Of a DNA stretch of 31,556 nt, positions 7,875-15,443 are shown in pieces. The position numbers and the translations under genes are program-made. Under the pieces are notes generated by a model, which saw nothing but the letters and a program-made list of their open reading frames with translations, was not told the DNA's origin and did not search any database. Origin of the DNA: an uncultured Dyadobacter sp. (GTDB taxonomy: Bacteria; Bacteroidota; Bacteroidia; Cytophagales; Spirosomataceae); contig NZ_CAMLSE010000058.1 in the NCBI RefSeq assembly GCF_946482605.1, positions 1-31,556 on the forward strand, given 5' to 3'. Numbering within the stretch: position 1 is the stretch's first letter; every line of letters begins with the position of its first letter.

Positions 7875-9077
7875 TTATTGGATTCCATAAAAGAAGCTCC
7901 TGAGCTCGTCCGCAAAAACATTCGGGACTTCCAGGGCGGCGAAATGTCCGCCTTCTTTCACTTTTCTGAAGCTGACCACATTTACAAAACGCTCCGCCCA
8001 CTCTTTCGGGAATTGCGCCTCTCTGGGAAACACCGTCACACCTGCCGACACATTGCTTTTCTGCAATGGCTGCGCGCCACCCCATTGTGCCACCGCATCT
8101 GCTTTGTACATTCTGGCAGAGGTTGCAATGGTTTGTGTGACCCAGTAGATCATGATGTTGGTAAGTATCTCATCCTTGCCGCCAAATGCCTGCTCGATCA
8201 GGTCGGGCGTCGCACCGGAGTTGGCGAAACTGACTATCCAGCCAGCAAGCCCAACGGGTGAGTCGTTCAATCCGTAGGCGAGCGATTGCGGCTTGGTAGC
8301 ATGTACCATGGCATACGCACCTTCCGCATACCACCATTGTTGTACAAACTGTGCAAATTGTTTTTCGTCCTCGCTCATCGTGGCAGGATCTTCCTGTCCC
8401 ATCGGGTAGCCCAGGTCTGTAAAATGTACGCCCGCTACCACGCCGGGATATTTGGAAGCCAATGCCTTGGTGACCCCCATGCCTACATCCCCGCCAGCCG
8501 CATAGAACTTGTCATAGCCCAGGTTTTCGGTCATTAACACCTTCCACAGGTCGGCCACCGCTTCGCTGCTCAGGGCCACCTTTTCGGAAAAGCCGAAACC
8601 GGGAATGGACGGTATGATCAGATCAAAGCTTTGTTCTCCTTCGGTGAGCAGCGGTATGATTTTGTGGAAGCGGTAGTAGCTATCGGGCCAGCCGTGCGTC
8701 AGGATCAGTGGCCTGGCGTTATTGCCCTTTCCCTTGATATACTGAAAATGAATCTGGACGCCGTTCACCTGGGCGGTGTATTGCGGGTATTTGTTTAGAG
8801 CAGATTCGTGCTTGCGCCAATCGTATTTGGTGAGCCAGTAGCCGACCAGCTCCCGCAGGTAAGCTTCACTGGTACCGAAATTCCAGCCCGCCCCCTCGGA
8901 CTCCCCCGGCCAGCGGGTGTTTTGCAGCCGACTTTTCAAATCATCCAATACTTGTTGAGGAACTGCGACCTTGAATTCTGTTACGTTTTTCATAGCTGGT
9001 TTTTTGTTTGTTTGTGAGTAAGAACCGGTGATGCTCAGCATCTGCATAGCGAAAATGACAGCGTACAACTTGCGCAT
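7875..9077 (-). CDS. Exported epoxide hydrolase, alpha/beta-hydrolase fold
   Basis: Starting at ATG 9077 gives 400 aa; a TTG in frame at 9101 is rejected because it overlaps a perfect -7 element. Residues 1-22 look like a Sec signal peptide ending GSYSQ. An epoxide-hydrolase N-terminal domain follows (FKVAVPQQVLDDLKSRL, NTRWPG), then the hydrolase core: HGWP oxyanion motif at 128-131, nucleophile D197 in GGDVGMG, and catalytic His378 in KEGGHFAALE. The family opens epoxides to diols using an Asp-ester intermediate, normally with two capping tyrosines not mapped here. Export to the periplasm is notable. An AraC regulator lies just upstream on the same strand and could control it. Haloalkane dehalogenase is less likely given the EHN-type N-terminus. 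Confidence 0.88.
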   Translation of the reverse strand: MRKLYAVIFAMQMLSITGSYSQTNKKPAMKNVTEFKVAVPQQVLDDLKSRLQNTRWPGESEGAGWNFGTSEAYLRELVGYWLTKYDWRKHESALNKYPQYTAQVNGVQIHFQYIKGKGNNARPLILTHGWPDSYYRFHKIIPLLTEGEQSFDLIIPSIPGFGFSEKVALSSEAVADLWKVLMTENLGYDKFYAAGGDVGMGVTKALASKYPGVVAGVHFTDLGYPMGQEDPATMSEDEKQFAQFVQQWWYAEGAYAMVHATKPQSLAYGLNDSPVGLAGWIVSFANSGATPDLIEQAFGGKDEILTNIMIYWVTQTIATSARMYKADAVAQWGGAQPLQKSNVSAGVTVFPREAQFPKEWAERFVNVVSFRKVKEGGHFAALEVPNVFADELRSFFYGIQ

Positions 9078-9098
9078 AATGTCTGATTGTTTGTAAAG

Positions 9099-9106
9099 CA
9101 AAGCTA
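9099..9106 (-). promoter_or_regulatory. -7 element (TAGCTTTG) for the epoxide hydrolase gene
   Basis: The minus strand reads TAGCTTTG, an exact match to the Bacteroidota TAnnTTTG element, ending 21 bases before ATG 9077. I do not see a good -33 TTG at the usual distance, so an activator may be needed. The adjacent AraC gene is a candidate. Confidence 0.4.
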
Positions 9107-9173
9107 CCGCATCAGACGGGTAAGCAGTTAGAGGAAATGTCGGGAGAAATGGTAGAAATTTCGGTATTCTCTC

Positions 9174-10073
9174 TTACCCGGTCCAGGATGATTGCTTGTC
9201 CTTCCGGTACTCGCTGGGTGTAGTTCCGGCGAGCTTTTTAAATGATTTTGTAAAATGGGAAGTGTCTTCAAAACCAAGCCCGTGGCATATTTCCTGTATG
9301 GACATCGCGGTTTGCTTTAACAGGCTTTTGGCTTCCATGACCACAAATTCGTCGATGAACGCCTTCGCCGATTTGCCCAGTTCGATCTGCAATACTTCGC
9401 TGAGATACTTGGGTGTGATGTGCAGATGCATCGCATAATAAGCTACTTCCTTGTGGCAGATAAAATGCTCGCCAACCAGTTTTCTGAACTTACGGGTAAT
9501 GTCTTCCCGCCTGGAAACCCCAGCATTCTTAGGTTTGTCATCCTGAATGGAATGGAACGAACTGGCCAGCATCAGCAGGGAGTGAACGACCCCGGGGACC
9601 GCATCTTTTTCGTCCTTTAAGACTTTGAGCAGTGCAAACAAGGATGTCACCTTTTCTACCTGGTCGGTTGTCAGCTGGATGACGTGATTGCCGCCATGGA
9701 AAAAGAACGGCAGCGAATGCAGGAATGACTTTGCCTGCAATTCCGCAAACAGTTCTTCCGTGAAATAGAGCGTGTCGTGTTCGGCCGTGTAGTTGCCCGA
9801 CCATTGACAAACCATCCCGGGGCCGACGGTCGTGAGGCTATGGGCTTTTAGCGAATAATCGGTGCTGCCGATCTTGAACATGTCGCCCTCACCCGTGTAA
9901 GTGATGCCTAATCCATAAGCAAATGTTCTGAACGGAAAACTGACGTGTGCATTCTGGTAGGTGTGCCGGTCGGCCAGAAAGAAGGGAAGGTTTGGGCTGT
10001 GAGCGTTCTGGTGTTTCAGGAACTCGTACAGGTTAAAAGACTTCAGGTTGTTTTTTTTCTGCATAACGGGCAT
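9174..10073 (-). CDS. AraC-family transcriptional regulator
   Basis: Starting at ATG 10073 gives 299 aa (ATG 10064 and TTG 10091 are alternatives). The N-terminal two-thirds is a cupin-like sensor region with no recognised ligand motif. The C-terminal about 100 residues carry the double helix-turn-helix: VAYYAMHLHITPKYLSEVL for the first and MSIQEICHGLGFEDTSHFT for the second, followed by FKKLAGTTPSEYRKD, the family's signature end. It lies 96 bp upstream of the epoxide hydrolase start on the same strand, so it may control that gene, itself or both. The PD40 lipoprotein gene lies 84 bp upstream. Function as a DNA-binding activator is secure by family; target and inducer are inference. Confidence 0.9.
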   Translation of the reverse strand: MPVMQKKNNLKSFNLYEFLKHQNAHSPNLPFFLADRHTYQNAHVSFPFRTFAYGLGITYTGEGDMFKIGSTDYSLKAHSLTTVGPGMVCQWSGNYTAEHDTLYFTEELFAELQAKSFLHSLPFFFHGGNHVIQLTTDQVEKVTSLFALLKVLKDEKDAVPGVVHSLLMLASSFHSIQDDKPKNAGVSRREDITRKFRKLVGEHFICHKEVAYYAMHLHITPKYLSEVLQIELGKSAKAFIDEFVVMEAKSLLKQTAMSIQEICHGLGFEDTSHFTKSFKKLAGTTPSEYRKDKQSSWTG

Positions 10074-10157
10074 GGTCGAATGAACTTTCAAAACGCAAAC
10101 TCATCAAAAACAAATGCTCTGCTGAACAGCAGGTTCTTAATGCCTGCTTCTTTCAGG

Positions 10158-11066
10158 TTAATGCAGCATCCAGGTGAAATGCCGGGTGCTGATCCATTTT
10201 ACATTGTATCGGGTGCTGTAAAAAAGATAGCGTTTGTCCGGTGTAAGATAAGCACAGTATTCGTAGCTATCGGTATTGACCTTTTTGCCCATGTTCTTTG
10301 CGGGTGCCCAGGTACCGTCCGGATTTCGTAAAGAATAGTAAAGGTCTGCGCTGCCGTGGGAGTCGGGGCGTTCTACGGACGTGAAAATGAGGTAGCGTTC
10401 ATCGGGTGAGATCATCGGATCGTGTTCCATTTGTTTGGAATTAATAGCAGGTCCCAGATTTTCCGGTGTCGTGTAAGCGCCATTGACATAGCGGCTTACA
10501 TAAATGTCATGCGACCCCATCGTTCCCGCGCGATTGGAGGCAAAATACAGGTTTCCATTTTCAGAACGTGACACATAATACTCCGTACTGTCGGAATTGA
10601 CGCTTGTCGCATTCTCGGGCTCGGTCCATGTGCCGTCTTGCTGGGGTCGGATGAACCAGATATCATAGTCAGCAAGGGTATCGCCGGGATGGTGGGGTCT
10701 GTTTGAAATGTAATATAAGGTGCCGTCACTGGCGATAAATGGATCCGCTTGCGAATACGCCGGTTCGGTAAACGGCGCCGGTACCGGATTGCTCCATACG
10801 CCATGCTTTTGTTCTGTCACGTAGATCTGCCATCTTCCTTTGCCTGAACGTGAAAAATAAAAGCTTTTGCCATCCGGCGAAAAGGCTGCATTGAAATCGA
10901 GTGAGTCGCCGCAGACAATGCCCGGCAGGAAACGCATGGCTCCGGAATCGGGCAATGGCAGGGGGTAGCTGATGGAAGTTTGCGGTCTGCGCTCACCGGT
11001 GCAGCACATCGTCAGTAGCGCGATCACGACCGCGAAGGCATTTTTGGCAGATCTGCTTAAAACCAT
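10158..11066 (-). CDS. PD40/TolB-like beta-propeller lipoprotein
   Basis: A 302-aa protein whose N-terminus is basic then hydrophobic and ends TMCC, so lipidation at Cys21 or Cys22 is likely. The mature part contains repeated PD40-type blades: PDGKSFYFSRSG, SDGTLYYISNRP, ENGNLYFASNRAG, PDERYLIFTSVE and PDKRYLFYSTRY, spaced about 45-60 residues apart, with YDIW/HDIYVS/ADLYYS strands between. Such WD40-like propellers usually mediate binding; TolB, OmpA-linked proteins and peptidase propellers share the repeat. No enzyme motif is seen. The start codon lies 6 bp after the CGNR regulator stop on the same strand, so the two are probably co-transcribed. What it senses or binds is unknown. Confidence 0.78.
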   Translation of the reverse strand: MVLSRSAKNAFAVVIALLTMCCTGERRPQTSISYPLPLPDSGAMRFLPGIVCGDSLDFNAAFSPDGKSFYFSRSGKGRWQIYVTEQKHGVWSNPVPAPFTEPAYSQADPFIASDGTLYYISNRPHHPGDTLADYDIWFIRPQQDGTWTEPENATSVNSDSTEYYVSRSENGNLYFASNRAGTMGSHDIYVSRYVNGAYTTPENLGPAINSKQMEHDPMISPDERYLIFTSVERPDSHGSADLYYSLRNPDGTWAPAKNMGKKVNTDSYEYCAYLTPDKRYLFYSTRYNVKWISTRHFTWMLH

Positions 11067-11072
11067 ACGTGA

Positions 11073-11711
11073 TCAGGCGGTTTTAGTTTTTCTGTAATAG
11101 TATTCGAGCGCTTTTTCGCGACTGCCGCATACATTCATGTCGCACCATTTACGCTTTCCGTTTTTGGATGTGTCCAGAAAAAGCCATCCGCAACGCGGGC
11201 ACGCTCTGAGCCGGCTGAAATCCTGGCGGGTCAAAACCTCGAAAGCGGATTGGATGACCAGATTCAGCGGCTCGTCAAGCGCTATTTCATCATCTTTAAA
11301 ACAAACCTCGGCGCCGGCTGTCCCGAAGCCGACATTGATTTTCTGAAATGTCAGGGAAAGTCTTTCATTGAAAGCACTCACGACGGCCGCTTCCGGAACA
11401 TTACCGGAGGCGATGGCTGTAAAAAGCCGGTAGAGGTTTTCGCGAACGGCGATCACCTGACCGAGTGCCGCTAATGCAGAAGCCTGTTCAAGAGATGCAC
11501 GTTCCTTGAGTACCCGAAACCTGTGGCCGGTAAGTGCTCCTGCTTTGGCCGACCATTCCAGAAAGTCGTCATATGTTTGCAGGTACTCGTATTCAGGTAC
11601 AGGTTTCCGCGTGTTGACGGTGTTGGTGAAGTCAAACACCAGACATCCTCCTTGCAGTTGCAGATTTTCCAATGTTCTCATCACGACACTCCGAATTTTT
11701 GTTTTTACCAT
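11073..11711 (-). CDS. CGNR zinc-finger / ABATE-domain putative regulator
   Basis: A 212-aa protein. The N-terminal half (LVFDFTNTVNTRKP near residues 20-33, then a helical stretch) matches the ABATE/stress-induced-regulator region found with CGNR zinc fingers. The C-terminus has CPRCGWLFLDTSKNG followed by WCDMNVCGSREK, giving four Cys ligands in a CxxC...CxxxxC arrangement. The signature usually reads CGNR; here it reads CGSR. The family is predicted to bind DNA and control transcription but is poorly studied. It is followed 6 bp later by a propeller lipoprotein. Its own promoter contains a perfect 16-bp palindrome, consistent with autoregulation by a dimer. ATG 11711 is used; ATG 11681 is a possible shorter start. 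Confidence 0.78.
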   Translation of the reverse strand: MVKTKIRSVVMRTLENLQLQGGCLVFDFTNTVNTRKPVPEYEYLQTYDDFLEWSAKAGALTGHRFRVLKERASLEQASALAALGQVIAVRENLYRLFTAIASGNVPEAAVVSAFNERLSLTFQKINVGFGTAGAEVCFKDDEIALDEPLNLVIQSAFEVLTRQDFSRLRACPRCGWLFLDTSKNGKRKWCDMNVCGSREKALEYYYRKTKTA

Positions 11712-11717
11712 CTAATG

Positions 11718-11745
11718 CAAATTTAAAGGTAAAATATTTTACCAA
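11718..11745 (-). promoter_or_regulatory. Promoter of the CGNR gene with internal palindromic operator
   Basis: On the minus strand TTG (11745-11743) is followed 17 bases later by TAAATTTG (11725-11718), an exact TAnnTTTG -7 element. The spacer is filled by the perfect 16-bp palindrome GGTAAAATATTTTACC at 11728-11743. A dimeric repressor bound there would block RNA polymerase. The -7 element ends only 6 bp from ATG 11711, so the leader would be very short or the internal ATG 11681 may be used. Confidence 0.6.
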
Positions 11746-11854
11746 TAAATTTACACTAGATAGTAAGAAATCGGCAGCGTCGACTAAGCGATAACACGTG
11801 CAGGCGAGGTGCAACCGCGAATCCCGGTGCTGATTCGGGTAGGATGCCACCGCG

Positions 11855-12301
11855 CTATGAGCGCAAAGCAGGCTGCATCAGGGTGCTGATCGCGATACGG
11901 TTCCAGGTATTGATGGCCGCAATGGCCATAATCACCTGTGCCAGGTATTCTTCCCCTAATGCTGCGGTTGCCTGTGCGTACAATTCACTGTTAACGCCTT
12001 CTTTGTGGATCAGGGTGATTGCCTCGGTAAGTGCCAGGATAATGCGTTCCTCCTGTGTGAACAGGGATGTTTCCCGCCAGGCATTCAACAGAACAATTCG
12101 CTGAATACTTTCCCCGGCCTGAAGTGCATCATGCGAATGCATGTCGATGCAAAAGGCGCAGCCATTGATCTGCGAAGCCCGTATTTTGATCAGCTCACGA
12201 TGCGTCCTGGTGAGCAGGGTGGTGCTTAAATAACTTTCCAGGCCGTACATGGCCTTGTATGCCCGTGGCTGCGTGGCCTCGATATTGACCCTCTTTTCCA
12301 T
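11855..12301 (-). CDS. AhpD-like / carboxymuconolactone decarboxylase family protein
   Basis: A 148-aa protein of typical single-domain length. The catalytic motif CAFCIDMHSHDA has C48 and C51 with H55 in the CxxCxxxH arrangement seen in AhpD-type peroxidase-reductase partners. Flanking helices (RTHRELIKIRASQING before, TQEERIILALTEAI after) match the family. These proteins are small homo-oligomers acting in thiol-dependent peroxide detoxification, or as decarboxylases when the Cys pair is absent; the Cys pair here favours a redox role. It lies 67 bp downstream of a Crp/Fnr-family regulator on the same strand, a pairing I recognise as common in Bacteroidota. A -7 element in the gap suggests it can be transcribed on its own. 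Confidence 0.87.
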   Translation of the reverse strand: MEKRVNIEATQPRAYKAMYGLESYLSTTLLTRTHRELIKIRASQINGCAFCIDMHSHDALQAGESIQRIVLLNAWRETSLFTQEERIILALTEAITLIHKEGVNSELYAQATAALGEEYLAQVIMAIAAINTWNRIAISTLMQPALRS

Positions 12302-12328
12302 TGTTTTTGAACTGTTTGATTAATGGTT

Positions 12329-12336
12329 CAAAGGTA
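12329..12336 (-). promoter_or_regulatory. -7 element (TACCTTTG) for the ahpD-like gene
   Basis: The minus strand reads TACCTTTG, an exact TAnnTTTG match, 27 bases upstream of ATG 12301 and inside the 67-bp gap after the Crp-family gene. No convincing -33 TTG is seen, so activation by the upstream regulator is possible. Confidence 0.42.
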
Positions 12337-12368
12337 GGAGGGGGTGTAGCGAATTTACTTAAGCTGGT

Positions 12369-12959
12369 TTAAGATCGCTTTTTCCGGAGCTCGCTCAGGT
12401 ATTCGGGCGTGATGTCCAGATAGGAAGCAAGCAGATACTGCGGCACACGCTGGACAAATTCGGGATACAGGCTCGCAAAGTGGCGGTAGAGCTCCTCCCG
12501 CGAAAAATCCTGCTGGTATTTCATCCGAAGCAGCGACGCGCCGTAGCCGCGCTGGTAGATCTTGCGAAAGTACCGTTCCATTTGCGGATAGCTGTCAAGG
12601 AGCCGTTCATAGGAACGGTAATCGATCGACAGGACCTGCGTGGCTTCCACAGCCTGGATGTAAAATTCGGTATGTTGTCTTTTTTCAAATGCCATGAAAT
12701 CTGTCAGCCACCAGTTCTCAAGCGCAAACTGGGTCGTCCGCTCGACACCTTTGTTGTCAACAAAAAACATACGCAGGCAGCCCCTGGCAACAAAGAAAAG
12801 TGTTGTGCATTCACGAGCTGCCTGCTGGATGACCTGCTTTTTCGGGACAAAATCACTGTTGAAGGATTGGAGTATGGCATTACCATCTTCGACAGGAGAG
12901 CCCGTAATTGTTTTGATATGATCGATTAACCTAACGGCATTGACATCAGCTGTTTCCAT
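12369..12959 (-). CDS. Crp/Fnr-family transcriptional regulator
   Basis: A 196-aa protein with a cyclic-nucleotide-binding-type beta-roll over about residues 25-125 (FVPKKQVIQQAARECTTLFF, ARGCLRMFFVDNKG, TQFALENWWLTDF) and a C-terminal winged helix ending VPQYLLASYLDITPEYLSEL, the recognition helix region. Bacteroidota have many such short Crp-type regulators, commonly next to genes for small redox proteins or hydrolases. The cAMP-contact residues of E. coli Crp are not obvious, so the ligand is unknown. It is transcribed away from the GH30 gene, with 147 bp between the starts, and towards the ahpD-like gene, its most likely target. Confidence 0.88.
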   Translation of the reverse strand: METADVNAVRLIDHIKTITGSPVEDGNAILQSFNSDFVPKKQVIQQAARECTTLFFVARGCLRMFFVDNKGVERTTQFALENWWLTDFMAFEKRQHTEFYIQAVEATQVLSIDYRSYERLLDSYPQMERYFRKIYQRGYGASLLRMKYQQDFSREELYRHFASLYPEFVQRVPQYLLASYLDITPEYLSELRKKRS

Positions 12960-13044
12960 GAAGCGGGTATTAAGTCGGGGATTTTGTGGAATTACCCCCT
13001 CAAAGAAACGAAAATCTCCCCCTAAACTGAAATTGGAAAAATTC

Positions 13045-13052
13045 TACTTTTG
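13045..13052 (+). promoter_or_regulatory. -7 element (TACTTTTG) for the GH30 gene
   Basis: TACTTTTG is an exact TAnnTTTG match in the divergent spacer between the Crp-family gene and the GH30 gene, 54 bases before ATG 13107. A TTG at 13033-13035 is too close to serve as a standard -33 box, so only the -7 part is supported. Confidence 0.42.
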
Positions 13053-13106
13053 CTTCAATAAATCATAACAAGCATATCGGCAGGCCTGATCAACCTCCGG
13101 CATGGC

Positions 13107-14714
13107 ATGTTAACAATTCCAAAATTCCTTATCTCACTTTTTACAACCGTTTCTATGTGTTTCTTGTACCCAAAGCCGTCTTTGATGGCTACTATATGTC
13201 TTTTTGTGATCTCGAATGTTTTACCCGTCAGGCTGAATGCAGGCCGGATATCAGCAGGTGATACCGTGGTGAGGATAGAGGTCAGGCCGGAAGTCAGGCA
13301 CCAGACGGTCCGGCATTTTGGCGCTTCGGACGCATGGTCGTGCCAGTTTGTAGGGAACTGGCCGGATCGTCAGAAAAATGCGATCGCCGACCTGCTTTTT
13401 AGCTACGATGCAACGCCCGATGGTCGTATGAAGGGTATCGGCCTCTCTTTATGGCGCTTTAACGTCGGTTCCGGCACCATGGCGCAGGGTGATGCGAGCG
13501 GTATCCGGGACGAATGGAGGCGAACGGAGACATTCCGCACCACCACCGGCTCCTACGACTGGGAAAAGCAGGCCGGGCAACTGTGGTTTATGAAAGCAGC
13601 CCGGGATCGCGGCGTGAAAGAGTTCCTTATTTTTCCAAACACCCCGCCCACGCACCTTACCGTGAACCAACGGGGATACGCTCCTGACGCCCTACCGAAC
13701 CTGAAACCGGAGCATTTCTCGGATTTTAGCAATTTTCTGACTGATGTGATCGAAGGGGTGCACCGGCAAACAGGCATCATGTTCGGGTACGTCAGCCCCG
13801 TCAACGAGCCTCAGTGGGATTGGGATCACGGTGGACAGGAGGGGACGCCATTCCTGAACGAGCATGTCGCTTCCATGACCAGATCGCTGAGCATGTCACT
13901 ACTAAAAAGGAAGTTACCCACCCAAATTGCCATTGCGGAAGCTTCGCGGATCGAATACATCTATTCAGGATACGAGCGGCCGGAGCGCGGACTGAATTTG
14001 CACACCTATTTCGATAAGAAGTCGCCTGCATATCTGGCTGATCTCCCTAATTTACTTCCTGTCATCACCGGCCACAGTTACCTGACGACCTCGCCGTTCA
14101 ATGTAGCCGTCAGCAAGAGAAAGGAGCTGGCTTCCCAGGTCAACAAACTTCCCGGGCTCGAATACTGGATGACCGAGTATTGTATACTGGGTGATAATGA
14201 GGGGGAGATAAAAGGCGAAGGCCTGGATTTATCGATTACTTCGGCTTTGTATATGGCAAAAGTGATTCACAATGACCTGGTTCACGCCAATGCTTCTGCC
14301 TGGCACTGGTGGATTGCCGTTTCTCCCTATGACTATAAGGACGGACTCGTGTACATCGACAAAAATAAAACCGGTGGTAATTACCGGACCTCGAAAATGC
14401 TATGGGCCCTGGGTAATTTCAGCGCCTTCATCAGGCCGGGCGCTGTGCGGATCGAAGCGGTCGGCACTGCCGAAGAGCCCGGACTTCTGGCCTCATCCTA
14501 CCAGAACACCAATGGTGAGATAGCGACGATTCTCGTCAATACCGGTGATGCTCAGGTGAGGGTAAACCTTAACACCCCCAATGGCAGGTTTGTAGTGTTG
14601 AAACAATATGAAACATCTGCTAGCCGGGATCTGGAACAAGTTACTGCCGCTGGCGGCGCTGTGATTATTCAGCCGCGGAGCATTAGCACCGTTATCGGTG
14701 AAATTCAACCATAG
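13107..14714 (+). CDS. Exported GH30-family glycoside hydrolase
   Basis: A 535-aa protein with a long hydrophobic N-terminus; two in-frame starts (13107 or 13185) would each give a signal-like stretch ending near residue 46. The catalytic barrel shows HFGASDAWSCQFVG (70-83), IGLSLWRFNVGSG (111-123), YVSPVNEPQWDW with acid/base E234, and EYWMTEYCILG with nucleophile E357, followed by SAWHWWIA and a C-terminal beta-sandwich. This pattern fits the GH30 group related to endo-beta-1,6-galactanases and bacterial xylanases (PF14587-type). Substrate is not decided by the motifs. No SusC/D pair is adjacent on this strand, although the PUL starts on the opposite strand about 730 bp later. A hairpin follows the gene. 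Confidence 0.85.
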   Translation: MLTIPKFLISLFTTVSMCFLYPKPSLMATICLFVISNVLPVRLNAGRISAGDTVVRIEVRPEVRHQTVRHFGASDAWSCQFVGNWPDRQKNAIADLLFSYDATPDGRMKGIGLSLWRFNVGSGTMAQGDASGIRDEWRRTETFRTTTGSYDWEKQAGQLWFMKAARDRGVKEFLIFPNTPPTHLTVNQRGYAPDALPNLKPEHFSDFSNFLTDVIEGVHRQTGIMFGYVSPVNEPQWDWDHGGQEGTPFLNEHVASMTRSLSMSLLKRKLPTQIAIAEASRIEYIYSGYERPERGLNLHTYFDKKSPAYLADLPNLLPVITGHSYLTTSPFNVAVSKRKELASQVNKLPGLEYWMTEYCILGDNEGEIKGEGLDLSITSALYMAKVIHNDLVHANASAWHWWIAVSPYDYKDGLVYIDKNKTGGNYRTSKMLWALGNFSAFIRPGAVRIEAVGTAEEPGLLASSYQNTNGEIATILVNTGDAQVRVNLNTPNGRFVVLKQYETSASRDLEQVTAAGGAVIIQPRSISTVIGEIQP

Positions 14715-14736
14715 TATGCTTTTCTAATTACCCAGG

Positions 14737-14769
14737 ACCGGCTGCCGCGGGACGAGCAGGGCAGCCGGT
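14737..14769 (+). terminator. 10-bp hairpin after the GH30 gene
   Basis: ACCGGCTGCC at 14737-14746 pairs perfectly with GGCAGCCGGT at 14760-14769 around a 13-base loop. A pyrimidine-rich tail (TTGACCTTCTCTTTC) follows. It lies 22 bp after the GH30 stop and 28 bp before the next start, so it may separate the two genes or reduce read-through. Confidence 0.5.
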
Positions 14770-14797
14770 TTGACCTTCTCTTTCAACCTGAAAAATA

Positions 14798-15418
14798 ATG
14801 AAACACCTGTTGCAAAAGACACATCGGTTTTCGGCGTTTATACTCAGCATTTTTATCGCCGTCCACCTCTTGAATCATCTGGCAGCGCTCGCCGGACCAC
14901 CGACTCATATTAATGTCATGATGGCCCTGCGGAACGTATACAGGCACCCGTATGTGGAGCCCGTATTGCTGATTGGCGTGGTCATTCAAATTGGAAGCGG
15001 AATCCTGCTGGTGGTCACTCAGCAGTTCTGGAAATCGGTATTGAAAAGTTTACAGGCCATCAGCGGGCTTTATCTGGGATTTTTCTTAGTGTACCATGTC
15101 CGGGCGATACTTCTGGCGCGTTTTTCGTGGAAAGTTGAGACAGATTTCTTTTTCGCAGCCAATGTTGCGGTGGATCCTGCGACGAGAGCCTTCTTTTTGC
15201 CGTATTATTTCTTTGCGATCGTGAGCATCTTTCTGCATGTTGCCTGTGCGCATTATAGCCGCAGAATGCTTTTGAATGCAGACCGGTCTCTTGAAAATCA
15301 GGATTTTGGAAAGCAAGTTGCCCGGGAAGCCGTTTTGATCGGACTGTCGGGGCTGATCATAGCGGTGCTGGTGACGGCGACTTTTGGCGGTTTTCTGTAC
15401 CGTATTAATGGTGGCTAA
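14798..15418 (+). CDS. Cytochrome-b-like multi-pass membrane protein
   Basis: A 206-aa protein with about five hydrophobic helices (roughly residues 11-30, 53-74, 84-106, 131-152 and 178-200). It recalls the cytochrome-b subunit of succinate dehydrogenase/fumarate reductase: an N-terminal THRFSAFI segment, helix-buried His at 23 and 27 (VHLLNHL), H100 in VYHVRAIL, and H147/H152 in LHVACAHYSRR, which could be heme ligands. No flavoprotein or iron-sulphur partner gene is beside it, so it is not a usual sdhC. It follows the GH30 gene by 83 bp with a hairpin between, and is convergent with the PUL. A role in membrane electron transfer is inference only. Confidence 0.55.
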   Translation: MKHLLQKTHRFSAFILSIFIAVHLLNHLAALAGPPTHINVMMALRNVYRHPYVEPVLLIGVVIQIGSGILLVVTQQFWKSVLKSLQAISGLYLGFFLVYHVRAILLARFSWKVETDFFFAANVAVDPATRAFFLPYYFFAIVSIFLHVACAHYSRRMLLNADRSLENQDFGKQVAREAVLIGLSGLIIAVLVTATFGGFLYRINGG

Positions 15419-15443
15419 TTCAACAGGCATTGGCTGAACAGTG

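Noticed and set aside
7468..8085. A 205-codon minus-strand frame across the convergent hairpin
   Set aside because: It overlaps the M20D and epoxide hydrolase coding ends and crosses a perfect hairpin; no known motif.
10100..10157. Small inverted repeats (CTGCTG/CAGCAG, GCAGG/CCTGC) between the PD40 and AraC genes
   Set aside because: Stems of 5-6 bp with a 2-base or unpaired loop; too weak to call a terminator.
11818..11837. CGAATC/GATTCG inverted repeat after the ahpD-like gene
   Set aside because: A 6-bp stem with no T-run on the transcribed strand.
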